Positions 9,308 to 18,349 of a DNA stretch of 64,000 nt are shown here, one piece after another. How positions within the stretch are numbered: position 1 is the first letter of the stretch; each line of letters begins with the position of its first letter. The position numbers and the translations under genes are program-made. The notes under the pieces were generated by a model that was given only the letters and a program-made list of their open reading frames with translations, was not told the DNA's origin and ran no database searches. Source of the DNA: Caulobacter sp. X (GTDB taxonomy: Bacteria; Pseudomonadota; Alphaproteobacteria; Caulobacterales; Caulobacteraceae). The stretch is from positions 310,001 to 374,000 of the forward strand of contig NZ_PEGF01000002.1 in NCBI RefSeq assembly GCF_002742635.1, in the 5' to 3' direction.

Positions 9308-10858
9308 ATGACCCACACCCATCCCAACGCCATCCGCAAGATCGTCATCGTCGGCGGCGGCTCGGCCGGCTGGATCACGGCGGCGATGCTGAGCCACTAT
9401 TTCCAGGCGGGCGGGTGCGCGATCGAGCTGGTCGAGTCCGAGGAGATCGGCACGATCGGCGTCGGCGAGTCGACCATCCCGCCGTTCCTGCGCCTGCTGG
9501 CCAGCCTTGGGATCGACGAGCGCGAGTTCATCCAGGCCACCCAGGCCAGTTTCAAACTGGGCATCCGCTTCGAGGACTGGAAGAGCCTCGGCGACCGTTA
9601 CATGCACCCGTTCGGCGTCATCGGCGGCCCGTTCGGCCCGCACGAGTTCTACCAGTGCTGGCTGCGGGCCAAGGCGGCGGGGCATCCGTCGGGCCTGCAC
9701 GACTTCGCGCCGGGCGCGGTGATGGCCGAGCAGGGCAAGTTCATGCTGCCGTTCAAGGCCGAGCGCACCCTGATCGGCGGGGCCAACTACGCCCTGCACG
9801 TCGATGCGCGCCTGGTCGCCCGCTACCTGCGCGACTACGCCGAGGCGCGCGGCGTCAAGCGCACCGAGGGCATCGTCTCGGACGTGATCACCCACGAAGA
9901 CGGCTCGGTCGCCAAGGTGCGGATGAAGGACGGTCGCGAGATCGAGGGCGACTTCTTCATCGACTGCACCGGCTTCCGCGGCCTGCTGATCGGCAAGACG
10001 CTGGAGACGCCATTCGAGGACTGGTCCGACATGCTGCTGTGCGACCGGGCGGTGGTCGTGCAGACCGAGAATGTCGGGGCGCCCCATCCGTACACCCTGT
10101 CCAAGGCCGAGGCCGGTGGCTGGCGCTGGCGCATTCCGCTGCAGCACCGGGCGGGCAACGGCTATGTCTTCAGCTCACGCCACATCAGCGACGATGAGGC
10201 CCGCGCGACCTTGCTGAGCCAGCTTGAGGGCCGGGCGCTGATGGAGCCGATGTTCATCCCTTTCAAGACGGGCGTGCGCCAGCGGCTGTGGGAGAAGAAC
10301 GTCGTGGCGGTGGGCCTGTCGGGCGGCTTCATCGAGCCGCTGGAGTCGACCGCCCTGCACCTGATCTATCGCGGCGTCGACTTCCTGCTGCGCTTCTTCC
10401 CCGACCGCGACTTCGATCCGGCGCTGCGGGACGAGTACAATCGCCGCATGGTCGCCGACTACGAGGAGATCCGCGATTTCATTGTCTTGCACTACTGCAA
10501 GACCCAGCGCGACGACACGCCGTTCTGGCGCGCGGTGCGCGAGGCGCCGATCCCCGACAGCTTGAAGGAGCGCATGGCCCTGTTCGAGCGCAGCGGCGTG
10601 CTGCGCGAGGGCGTAGACGACATGTTCCGCAATCCCTCCTGGCAGTCGGTCATGGAGGGCATGGGCGTGCGGCCCCAGCGCTATCAGCAACTGGTCGACA
10701 CAATCCCCTACGAGGTCATCAGCCAGACCCTGGACCAGTCCGCGCCGATGCTAGCGGCCCAGGTCGCCGGCCTGCCCAGTCACGGCGAGTTCCTGGCCAA
10801 GCACTGCCCCGCGCCCCCGCCCGAAGCGCCGATGGCGCCGTTCAAGACGGTCGCCTAG
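9308..10858 (+). CDS. Flavin-dependent tryptophan-halogenase-like protein 2
   Basis: The ATG at 9308 is chosen over an in-frame start 51 bases upstream because it leaves the Rossmann motif (IVIVGGGSAGW) near the N-terminus, as in its paralogue. It is only 10 bases past the previous stop, so the two are almost certainly co-transcribed. The 516-residue protein has GGGSAG (16-21), Lys83 (SFKLGIRF) as the candidate catalytic lysine, GWRWRIP (271-277) and FIEPLEST (341-348) with Glu346. The position after EST is Ala349, not Gly. It shares the whole fold with protein 1, so they look like an old duplication that may work on different positions or substrates, or as a heteromer. No function beyond the family can be read. 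Confidence 0.84.
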   Translation: MTHTHPNAIRKIVIVGGGSAGWITAAMLSHYFQAGGCAIELVESEEIGTIGVGESTIPPFLRLLASLGIDEREFIQATQASFKLGIRFEDWKSLGDRYMHPFGVIGGPFGPHEFYQCWLRAKAAGHPSGLHDFAPGAVMAEQGKFMLPFKAERTLIGGANYALHVDARLVARYLRDYAEARGVKRTEGIVSDVITHEDGSVAKVRMKDGREIEGDFFIDCTGFRGLLIGKTLETPFEDWSDMLLCDRAVVVQTENVGAPHPYTLSKAEAGGWRWRIPLQHRAGNGYVFSSRHISDDEARATLLSQLEGRALMEPMFIPFKTGVRQRLWEKNVVAVGLSGGFIEPLESTALHLIYRGVDFLLRFFPDRDFDPALRDEYNRRMVADYEEIRDFIVLHYCKTQRDDTPFWRAVREAPIPDSLKERMALFERSGVLREGVDDMFRNPSWQSVMEGMGVRPQRYQQLVDTIPYEVISQTLDQSAPMLAAQVAGLPSHGEFLAKHCPAPPPEAPMAPFKTVA

Positions 10859-11231
10859 CGAGACTTCGCATCGGATATTCCGCCAGCGTTGCGATGAGCC
10901 GCTGATGTGATGGAAAAATAACGGAGGCCCGGGGGCGCGCCGAAGGCGCTGCGGAAGGCGGCGATCGTCAGGAAGGGCGCTGCTTGGGTCGCGAGCTGGA
11001 TCGATCCGTGCGGCTACGATCCATCAGCGAATATCCTGCACGCCAACACCGCCTTCGTGGCGAAAGCCGCAAAGAGCGAGCAACGAGGCCTTATGCGGCC
11101 TAGTCATGGACGTCGGGATCTTCGTCTGACTCTTCTCGGACATGGAGAGCGTCCGCTAGCGCATTGCGAGGATTCCTTCGATCTTTGACGCAGGCCTACG
11201 CCGCCGCGGGAATCTGGCTTAGATATCGACC
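10859..11231. other. Intergenic region with a possible AraC-like remnant
   Basis: No intact gene is seen in this 373-base gap. On the minus strand around 10912-10990 a short open stretch reads AAFRSAFGAPPGLRYF, which resembles the end of an AraC-type DNA-binding domain, but it has no start and no upstream helix-turn-helix. The rest holds the promoter region of the following regulator. No strong terminator for the halogenase operon is visible. Confidence 0.25.
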
Positions 11232-12527
11232 ATGCCCGCACGATCAGTCCCGATGGCCGTCACTGCTTCGGACCGCGACGACGCGCGGGCGCGCGCGGTG
11301 ATCGCCGCCATGGACATTGTCGCCAGGCAGGGTTTGGCGTCGCTCTCGGTGCGCGACCTTGCCGCGGCGATCGGCAAGAGCACGACCGTCATCTTCAATC
11401 TCTTCCAGACAAAGGCCGGGGTGCTAGCCGCCATGGTCGAGGCGGCGATGGCGGAGGATCTAGCGTTTCACGACGCCTTCCTGGCCCAGGTCGATGGCCT
11501 GCCCCTGGATCAGCGGCGAATGGTCGACATCACGGCGCGCTACGTCTTGGCGCGCGCGGAGCCCTCGGCGCGTTTCGCGCGGATCTGGGAAGAGGTTCTG
11601 ATCGATCCTGAAGCCGCCCATGCGGCGCGAGAGCCGATGGCGCGCTGGCTTGAGATGCGGCGAGAAAAGCTAGGCGGGCTGCTGGCCCGTGACGCGCGGC
11701 TGGCGCGGCTCGGCGCTGTCTATCTGCCCTATCTGCTGATGGAGGAGCTCTACGCCGCGGCCTTGGCCCAGAGGCTCGACTATGAACTGCTGTTGCGCGA
11801 AAGCCTAGAGGGGCTGGTGGCCATGGCGTTCGACGAGCCGTCCGGCGGCGAGGCCAAGGTCGCCCAATGGTTCACCGAGGCCTTGGTGCTCCCCGAGCCG
11901 CCCAGCAGACGCCACGCGCCCGGATCGGTGAAGATGCGTCTTCTGGACATCGCCGCCGACCTGATCCTGGAGCGAGGCATTGGCGCGGTCACCAACCGCG
12001 CGGTGACGCAAAGCGCCGGCGTCTCGACCTCGACCATTCTGTACCATTTCGCCGACATGCGCTCGTTCCTCGCCGAGGCGATCTGGCACAGCGTGTTTCG
12101 CGAGATTCCCGACTATCTGGACACCCGCAACCCCCGCGACCGGGAGCGGCCAGCCGACCTTGAGGGCCTGCAGGCCCTATTGGTCCCGACGCTTCGGCCG
12201 GGATCGCTCAAGGATCCAGGGCGGGCCGGCTTCTACGTGAAGTATGCTCGGCTGATCGCTCAGATCTGCCTGATCGCGCGGCGCGACGCCGCCTTCGAGA
12301 ATATGGCCATGCTGCTTCGCGGCCCCGAAGGCGGGGGCACCTATGCGCGGCGCGAGGCGGTCTGGCCGCCGGTTTTCGACATGACGCGGCTCAGCGCCAT
12401 GCGCTTTGCGATCTGGATCAAGGGCTCGGCCCTGCTGAGCGCGGCTTTCCCAGAAGCCGAAGCGGACGGGGTCCAGGCGCGGCTGGGCGAGGCCGCCTTG
12501 GCCCTCGTGCCGATGGCCGGGCAGTAA
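11232..12527 (+). CDS. Double-domain TetR-family regulator
   Basis: The 431-residue chain contains two complete TetR-type units in tandem. The first helix-turn-helix lies at about residues 20-65 (SVRDLAAAIGKSTTVIFNLF). The second lies at about 237-285 (ITNRAVT-like block, then SAGVSTSTILYHF). Each is followed by about 150 residues of helical ligand-binding domain. Ordinary TetR proteins are about 200 residues and act as dimers, so this protein is probably a covalent pseudodimer. It is 172 bp upstream of and co-oriented with a TBDR and two PhoD phosphatases. A second protein of exactly the same length and layout sits beside another TBDR-phosphatase pair at 25.8-27.1 kb. A local repressor role is inferred. 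An alternative in-frame ATG lies 21 bases downstream. Confidence 0.85.
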   Translation: MPARSVPMAVTASDRDDARARAVIAAMDIVARQGLASLSVRDLAAAIGKSTTVIFNLFQTKAGVLAAMVEAAMAEDLAFHDAFLAQVDGLPLDQRRMVDITARYVLARAEPSARFARIWEEVLIDPEAAHAAREPMARWLEMRREKLGGLLARDARLARLGAVYLPYLLMEELYAAALAQRLDYELLLRESLEGLVAMAFDEPSGGEAKVAQWFTEALVLPEPPSRRHAPGSVKMRLLDIAADLILERGIGAVTNRAVTQSAGVSTSTILYHFADMRSFLAEAIWHSVFREIPDYLDTRNPRDRERPADLEGLQALLVPTLRPGSLKDPGRAGFYVKYARLIAQICLIARRDAAFENMAMLLRGPEGGGTYARREAVWPPVFDMTRLSAMRFAIWIKGSALLSAAFPEAEADGVQARLGEAALALVPMAGQ

Positions 12528-12699
12528 TTCGAACGAACGATATTATTTTAGTCGCTCACTCGCGCTCGCCCTGTGCTGGTCGCCAGCGATTATGCTACTT
12601 TGTCTCGGCTTCATCAAAGCGACACGCGCCGCTTCTATATCCCCTCGGTGTCGAACAACTGGTTTTTCCGGCCGCCTGTCGCCGGGAAGAGGGGGCGTC
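12528..12699 (+). promoter_or_regulatory. Leader/promoter region of TBDR
   Basis: The 172 bases between the double-TetR stop and the TBDR start begin with an AT-rich patch (ACGATATTATTTTAG near 12538-12552) unlike the surrounding GC-rich sequence. It is the likely promoter/operator region for the TBDR-PhoD-PhoD group. I could not define a clear palindrome. Confidence 0.35.
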
Positions 12700-14964
12700 A
12701 TGCGTGTACTGTCGAAAGTCCAGTTCGTGGCTCTGCTGATGGGGAGCGCCGCGATCTTCGCCGGCCCCGCCATGGCGGCCGATACCGTCGCTCCGTCCGC
12801 CGATGAAGTCGGGGCCACCCGGCTGGACGAGGTTACCGTGACGGCCCGTCGGCGCGCCGAGTCCGAGCAGAAGGTCGCCGCCGCCCTGACGGTGGTCAGC
12901 GGCTCGGAGCTGGATCGCCGAAACATCCAGACGGTCAACGACCTGGAGAACAGCGTCCCGAACCTGGAGGTCACCAGCCAGTTGGGCGGCGGCCAGCCGC
13001 AATTCCGCATCCGCGGCGTCGGCCTCACCGACTACGCCGCCAACAACACCGGCACCGTGGGCGTCTATATCGACGAGATCGCCTATCCCTACGGCTCGAT
13101 GACCCAGGGCGCGTTGTTCGACGTGGCCCGCATCGAGGTGCTGCGTGGCCCGCAAGGCATCCTCTACGGGCGCAACACCACCGGCGGCGCGGTCAGCGTC
13201 ATCACCAACGCCCCGACCCAGACCTTCGACGCGGGCGTGACCGCCTCGTACGGCCGCTTCAACGCCGCCCACGCGGACGGCTTCGTCTCGGGCCCGCTGA
13301 GCGACACCGTCTCGGCCCGCCTGGCCATGACCACCGACCAGGGCGGCGCCTGGCAGTATCACCGCGACACGCACGAGAAGCTGGGCGACAAGGACCGCTT
13401 CGCCGCCCGCCTGAAGCTGGACTGGAAGCCGAGCGACGTCACCGAGGTCGACGGCTCGCTACGCTACAACCGCGACAAGTCCGACGGCCTGGGCCTGCGC
13501 CTGGTCACCCGCCCGTTCCAGTCGCACAACTACGCCCCGCTGGGCCCGCTCTATCCGATCGACACCGATCCGCGGATCACCGGCTGGGGCATCACGCCCT
13601 ACTTCGCCAAGCTGATCGGCGCCTCGACCAACGCCAAGCCGTTCCGCGACAACGAGGGCGTCGGCGCCAATATCCGCCTGCGCCACGATTTCGGCTGGGC
13701 CGCCCTGACGGCGGTCGCAGGCTACGAGACCTTCAAGCGTCGCGAGTTCAATGACTGGGACGCCACGGCCTCGAACGAGGCCGGCACCTTCTTCTTCAAC
13801 GACATCGACACCCTGTCGCAGGAAGTGCGCCTGACCTCGCGCGCCGATCAGAAGTTCCGCTGGCTGGCTGGCCTCTACCACTCCACGGAGACCGTGGACG
13901 GCGGCTTCTATTCGGACTTCTCGGAAGCCTCGACCCTAAAGAGCTGGTACTCGACCACCTACAAGCAGGACGTCGAGACCACGGGCGTCTTCTTCAACCT
14001 CGACTATGACCTGACCAGCCGGCTGACCCTGTCGGGCGGCCTGCGTTGGGAAGACGAGACCCGCGAGCTGAAGGGCTTCAAGACCGAGATCCTGGCCCCG
14101 ACCTATCGCCTTCTGGCCTCCACCAGCAAGGACCGCCACATGGGCGAGTGGTCGGGCAAGGTCGGCGGCGAGTACCGCTTCAGCGACACCGTCCTGGCCT
14201 ACGCCAGCGTGGCGCGCGGCGTGAAGTCGGGCGGCTTCACCACCTATAACAGCGGCCTGCCCTCGCAGCTTGATCCGTTCGATCCCGAGAAGCTGATCGC
14301 CTATGAGACCGGCCTGCGCTCGGAGTTCTTCGACCGCCGTCTGCGCGTCAACCTCGCCGGCTTCTACTACGACTATCGCGACCAGCAGCTGCAGGGCGTG
14401 CTCTACACCCAGACCGGCCGGGTGGGGCGGATCATCAACATCCCGAAGTCGCACATCCAGGGCGGCGAGCTGGAGATCACCTGGAAGCCGACCTCGCGCC
14501 TGACCATCAGCCAGTCGCTGGGCTATAAGTTCGGCCGCTACGACGAGTTCTTCTTCGTCAACGCCACCGCGACCGAGGCGGCCAAGGATCCGGTGACCGG
14601 CCAGTACAACACCATCGTCTACAGCGACCGTTCGGGCGAGCGCCTGCCGTTCCCGCGCACCGACTACAAGGGCGCGATCAGCTATGTGATGGACGTTGGC
14701 GCCTGGCAGGTCGAGGCGGAGACCAATTACAACTACCGCAGCGACATGTTCAGCACCTCGTCGAACTCGGTGATCGGCGACTACTGGCTGTTCAACGCCA
14801 GCCTCACGGCGCGTCCGGCCAGCGGCAAGTACTCGGTCGGCGTCTGGATGAACAACGCGACCAACGACTACTTCGAAGAGACCCGCAACGCGTTCATCTC
14901 GGCCGCGACGGCGTCGCCGCACGAGCCGCGGACCTATGGCGTGCGCCTGACCTGGCGCTACTGA
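12700..14964 (+). CDS. TonB-dependent receptor (phosphatase-linked)
   Basis: The ATG at 12700 follows a GAAGAGGGGG ribosome site and gives a signal peptide ending AMAA. The frame is open for 36 codons further upstream, but that leader is not signal-like. The protein has 754 residues. A TonB-box region (DEVTVTARRR) is followed by the plug (IQTVNDLENSVPNLEV, FRIRGVG, the VEVLRGPQGILYGRNTTGG block) and a barrel ending in TWRY. The plug is of the general 'TonB receptor near hydrolases' class, not of the FhuA/BtuB class. Two exported PhoD-type phosphatases follow, so the ligand may be a phosphorylated compound. That is inference from context. A strong hairpin follows the stop. Confidence 0.88.
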   Translation: MRVLSKVQFVALLMGSAAIFAGPAMAADTVAPSADEVGATRLDEVTVTARRRAESEQKVAAALTVVSGSELDRRNIQTVNDLENSVPNLEVTSQLGGGQPQFRIRGVGLTDYAANNTGTVGVYIDEIAYPYGSMTQGALFDVARIEVLRGPQGILYGRNTTGGAVSVITNAPTQTFDAGVTASYGRFNAAHADGFVSGPLSDTVSARLAMTTDQGGAWQYHRDTHEKLGDKDRFAARLKLDWKPSDVTEVDGSLRYNRDKSDGLGLRLVTRPFQSHNYAPLGPLYPIDTDPRITGWGITPYFAKLIGASTNAKPFRDNEGVGANIRLRHDFGWAALTAVAGYETFKRREFNDWDATASNEAGTFFFNDIDTLSQEVRLTSRADQKFRWLAGLYHSTETVDGGFYSDFSEASTLKSWYSTTYKQDVETTGVFFNLDYDLTSRLTLSGGLRWEDETRELKGFKTEILAPTYRLLASTSKDRHMGEWSGKVGGEYRFSDTVLAYASVARGVKSGGFTTYNSGLPSQLDPFDPEKLIAYETGLRSEFFDRRLRVNLAGFYYDYRDQQLQGVLYTQTGRVGRIINIPKSHIQGGELEITWKPTSRLTISQSLGYKFGRYDEFFFVNATATEAAKDPVTGQYNTIVYSDRSGERLPFPRTDYKGAISYVMDVGAWQVEAETNYNYRSDMFSTSSNSVIGDYWLFNASLTARPASGKYSVGVWMNNATNDYFEETRNAFISAATASPHEPRTYGVRLTWRY

Positions 14965-14993
14965 TAGACGGCCGTTTCCCCTTCGGCCATCGG

Positions 14994-15026
14994 CCTCGTC
15001 GCGGCGCTTTGCGCGTCGCGGCGAGG
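14994..15026 (+). terminator. GC-rich hairpin between TBDR and phoD-type gene
   Basis: CCTCGTCGCGGCGC, a short loop, then GCGTCGCGGCGAGG forms a 14-bp stem with two wobble positions. There is no T-run after it, so it may weaken read-through or protect the upstream message rather than stop transcription fully. Confidence 0.45.
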
Positions 15027-15053
15027 TCTCCTCGTTGTGGATAGGAGCTTGTC

Positions 15054-16670
15054 ATGACGGTCGACCGCAGACGGGTCGTGGGTTCGGGCCTGGCCCTGGG
15101 CGCGGCGACACTGGCCTCCGGCGTCCAGGCGGATCCGTCCGTCGCGCCCGCCTTCCGCCACGGCGTGGCCAGCGGCGAGCCGGCCTCGGACCGCATGCTG
15201 CTGTGGACGCGGGTCACGGGCCTGGGCGAGATCGACGGTCGTTGGCGGATCGCCACGGACCCGGCCATGCGCCAGGTGGTCGGGGAGGGGCGCTTTATGG
15301 CCCTCGCCGAGCGCGACTTCACGGTCAAGGCGATGGCCGAGGGGCTGAAGCCGGGGACCGACTACTGGTATCAGTTCGAAGCTGGCGGCCAGCGCTCGCC
15401 GATCGGCCGCACCCGGACCCTCCCCGTCGGGCGGCTGGAGCAGCTCGACCTCGTGCTCGCCTGCTGCGCCATGTACACGATGGGTTATTTCCAGGCCTAC
15501 CGCGCCATCGCCGAGAGACCGAAGCTCGACGCGGTGCTGTTCGTCGGCGATTACATCTACGAATACGGCGCCTCGACCTATCCGGGCCTGGACACCCTGC
15601 GCCAGGCCGATCCGCCCCGCGACACCGTCACCCTCGACGACTATCGCCGTCGCTACGCCCAGGCCCGCACCGACGCCGACCTGCAGGCCGCCCATCAGCG
15701 CGCGCCGTGGGTCTGCACCTGGGACGACCACGAGATCGCTAACGACGACTGGATGCACGGGGCCCAGCATCACGATGCGGCCAAGGACGGCGACTGGGAG
15801 GCGCGCAAGGCGGCGGCCGTGCGGGCCTACTACGAGTGGATGCCGATCCGCGATCCCGATCCGACCGCTCCCTACGCCATCCAGCGGTCGGTGGCGTTCG
15901 GCGATCTGGCGACCCTGATTGTCCCCGAGACCCGCCTGAAGGCGCGTGAGGCGCAACTCACCCTGCCCAAGGACCTGGACCGCTTGGCCGACGGGACCCC
16001 CGACATCGCGGGCTTCCGCCGCAAGATCGCCGATCCGAACCGCCGCATGCTGGGCCAGCAGCAGGTCGACTGGATCGGGGCCGAGATGCGCGGCTCGGTC
16101 GCCGCCGGAAGGCCCTGGGTGCTGCTGGGCAGCGCCACGGTGATGGCCGACTACGCCTATCCTGACATGACCGCCTGGACCCCGGCTTCGGGGCCGTTGA
16201 AGGGCCTGTTCGCGCTGACCAAGCTCGACCTGCCGCTGCTGAACCTCGACGCCTGGTCCGGCTACGCCGCCGAGCGTCAGCGGATCTATGACGCCATCCG
16301 GGCCAGCGGCGCGCGGGCCGTGGTGCTGTCGGGCGACAGCCACATGGCCTTCGTCAACGAGCTGCACGACGACAAGGGCCGCGTGGCGGTCGAGCTGTCG
16401 ACCAGCACGTTGACCGGGCCATCGCTGGGCGTGGTCCTGGCCATGAAGGATACGCCGTTCGGCGCGCGGCTGGCCGAGCGCAATCGCGACGTCAGCTGGT
16501 GCGATCCCCTGGCGATCGGCTTCGTCGCCATGCACGTCACGCGAGACGCGATCGAGGCCAGCTTCGTCAGCGTCGCCGATCCGCGCGTCGCCGGCTCGCC
16601 GACCTCCGTGCAACGCCGTGTGCGCGCCGTTGCCGAAGACCAGGGCGTCAGCGCCTGGACCCAGCTTTAG
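15054..16670 (+). CDS. PhoD-family alkaline phosphatase/phosphodiesterase 1
   Basis: This 538-residue protein starts after TAGGAG. It has a twin-arginine signal (DRRRVVG at 4-10, then a hydrophobic stretch ending VQA). The PhoD N-terminal domain (HGVASGEP, LLWTRVTG) is followed by the metallophosphatase core: Cys138-containing ACCAM, GDYIYEYG (165-172), WDDHE (223-227) and SGDSHMAF (GDSH at 427-430). In characterised PhoD enzymes these positions bind one Fe3+ (through Asp, Cys and Tyr) and Ca2+ rather than zinc. The product acts in the periplasm or is secreted folded, cleaving phosphate mono- or diesters. It is followed 8 bp later by a related phosphatase. Confidence 0.88.
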   Translation: MTVDRRRVVGSGLALGAATLASGVQADPSVAPAFRHGVASGEPASDRMLLWTRVTGLGEIDGRWRIATDPAMRQVVGEGRFMALAERDFTVKAMAEGLKPGTDYWYQFEAGGQRSPIGRTRTLPVGRLEQLDLVLACCAMYTMGYFQAYRAIAERPKLDAVLFVGDYIYEYGASTYPGLDTLRQADPPRDTVTLDDYRRRYAQARTDADLQAAHQRAPWVCTWDDHEIANDDWMHGAQHHDAAKDGDWEARKAAAVRAYYEWMPIRDPDPTAPYAIQRSVAFGDLATLIVPETRLKAREAQLTLPKDLDRLADGTPDIAGFRRKIADPNRRMLGQQQVDWIGAEMRGSVAAGRPWVLLGSATVMADYAYPDMTAWTPASGPLKGLFALTKLDLPLLNLDAWSGYAAERQRIYDAIRASGARAVVLSGDSHMAFVNELHDDKGRVAVELSTSTLTGPSLGVVLAMKDTPFGARLAERNRDVSWCDPLAIGFVAMHVTRDAIEASFVSVADPRVAGSPTSVQRRVRAVAEDQGVSAWTQL

Positions 16671-16678
16671 GAGCCGTC

Positions 16679-18250
16679 ATGTCCTCGCCCACCCTGCATC
16701 GCCGCGCGCTGCTGTCTGGTCTGGTCGTCGCCCCGGCCGTACTGCGGTTCGGCCAGGCCCAGGCGGGTGGCGCCTATGTCTTTCCCCTGGGCGTGGCCAG
16801 CGGCGATCCGGCGCCCGACGGCATGGTGCTGTGGACCCGTCTGGCGACCAATCCCGTGGCTCCCGACGGCCTGGGCGGCATGGGCGACGCCGTGCCCGTG
16901 CGCTGGGAAGTTGCGGCCGACGAGGCCTTCCGCCGTGTGGTCATGGCCGGCGACGCCACGGCCGAACCCGCCGCCGCCCACAGCGTCCATGTCGAGGTCG
17001 CTGGCCTGCGCCCGGACCGGCCGTACTGGTACCGCTTCACGGCCCTTGGCCAGCAAAGCCCGGTCGGCCGCACCCGCACGGCCCCGGCGGCGAACGCCGA
17101 CCTCGACCGGCTGCGCCTGGCCGTGGCCTCGTGCTCGCATTGGGAGCGCGGCTATTTCAGCGCCTATGGCCACATGGCCGACGAGACCCCGGACCTGACG
17201 CTGTTTTTGGGCGACTACATCTACGAATATTCGCTGGGGGCAGACCGCAAGGATCAGGTCGTTCGTCCGTACGGCTTGGAAGAAGCCACGACCCTGGCGG
17301 GCTATCGCAATCGCTACGCCCTGCACCGCACCGACGCCGACCTGCAGCGCCTGCATCAGGTCGCGCCTTGCCTGGCGATCTGGGACGATCACGAGATCCA
17401 GGACGACTATTCGGGGATCTGGTCCAAGACCCCGGGCGTCTCGCCGGAGACCTTCCTGCGCCGCCGCGCGGCGGGCTATCAGGCCTTCTACGAGGCCATG
17501 CCCATCCGCCGCGCGCGACTGGACGCCCAGCTGCGCATGCCCATCCATCGTCGGGTTCGCTACGGCAAGCTGGCCGAGTTCTTCATGCTGGACGGCCGCC
17601 AGCACCGCTCGCGCCAGCCCTGCGCCGAGGGCCCCAACGGCGGCAAGGGCCAGATCGTCACCGACGCGGCCTGTCCCGACCGCCGCGATCCGGCCCGCAC
17701 CTTCCTGGGCTTCGACCAGGAGCGCTGGCTCTACGATGGTCTGGCCAACACCCGGGCGCGCTGGACGGTGCTGGGCCAGGACCTGGTGATGGCGGGCCTG
17801 CGCTTCGGCGACGGCGGGCCCGACACCAAGTACTGGACCGACACCTGGGACGGCTTCCCCGCCGCCCGTGACCGTCTGGCCCAGGCCATCGCCACGCTGA
17901 AGCCGCGCAATCCCGTGGTGCTGAGCGGCGATTACCATTCGTTCTGGACCAACGACGTCAAGCTGAACGCCGACGATCCCGCCTCGGCCACGATCGCCAC
18001 CGAGTTCGTCGGCACCTCGATCACCTCGACCGGGCCCAGCTACGAGGGCCTGATGGGGGCCATGCCCAACAATCCGCAGATCAAGTTCTTCGAGAGCCGG
18101 CGGCGCGGCTATATGTCCATCGACGTCACGCCGGACCGGATGACGACCCGCTACCGCGCCATCTCGGACGTCCGCGATCCGCGCGCCGCCATCGCCACGC
18201 TCAACACCTGGGTTGTCGAGGACGGGCGGGCGGGCGCGCAGAAGGCTTAG
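16679..18250 (+). CDS. PhoD-family alkaline phosphatase/phosphodiesterase 2
   Basis: The ATG at 16679 is preceded by a TTAGGAG site that overlaps the previous stop, so translation is probably coupled. A longer open frame upstream lies inside the preceding gene and is not credible. The 523-residue protein has a twin-arginine signal (HRRALLSG) and the full PhoD set: GVASGDPAPDGMVLWTR, ASCSHWERGYF, GDYIYEYS, WDDHEIQDDY, and SGDYHSFW near the end. It differs enough from its neighbour to be an older paralogue. It is closer to the typical PhoD of about 520 residues and to the third PhoD in this window (55.7-57.3 kb). It converges on a phospholipase C gene. Confidence 0.9.
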   Translation: MSSPTLHRRALLSGLVVAPAVLRFGQAQAGGAYVFPLGVASGDPAPDGMVLWTRLATNPVAPDGLGGMGDAVPVRWEVAADEAFRRVVMAGDATAEPAAAHSVHVEVAGLRPDRPYWYRFTALGQQSPVGRTRTAPAANADLDRLRLAVASCSHWERGYFSAYGHMADETPDLTLFLGDYIYEYSLGADRKDQVVRPYGLEEATTLAGYRNRYALHRTDADLQRLHQVAPCLAIWDDHEIQDDYSGIWSKTPGVSPETFLRRRAAGYQAFYEAMPIRRARLDAQLRMPIHRRVRYGKLAEFFMLDGRQHRSRQPCAEGPNGGKGQIVTDAACPDRRDPARTFLGFDQERWLYDGLANTRARWTVLGQDLVMAGLRFGDGGPDTKYWTDTWDGFPAARDRLAQAIATLKPRNPVVLSGDYHSFWTNDVKLNADDPASATIATEFVGTSITSTGPSYEGLMGAMPNNPQIKFFESRRRGYMSIDVTPDRMTTRYRAISDVRDPRAAIATLNTWVVEDGRAGAQKA

Positions 18251-18313
18251 AGCGCGTTATGGGCCTCAGGCGGTGTCGATTGATCTAATCTCTAGCTATC
18301 CGCGAGCGGCATG

Positions 18314-18339
18314 CGCGCCCTCCACTCCCTCAGGGCGCG
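18314..18339. terminator. Terminator hairpin between convergent phosphatase and phospholipase genes
   Basis: CGCGCCCT, a 10-base loop, then AGGGCGCG is a perfect 8-bp inverted repeat midway between the two stops, followed on the plus strand by TCTCTC. It probably serves one or both convergent genes. Confidence 0.5.
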
Positions 18340-18349
18340 TCTCTCCGCT

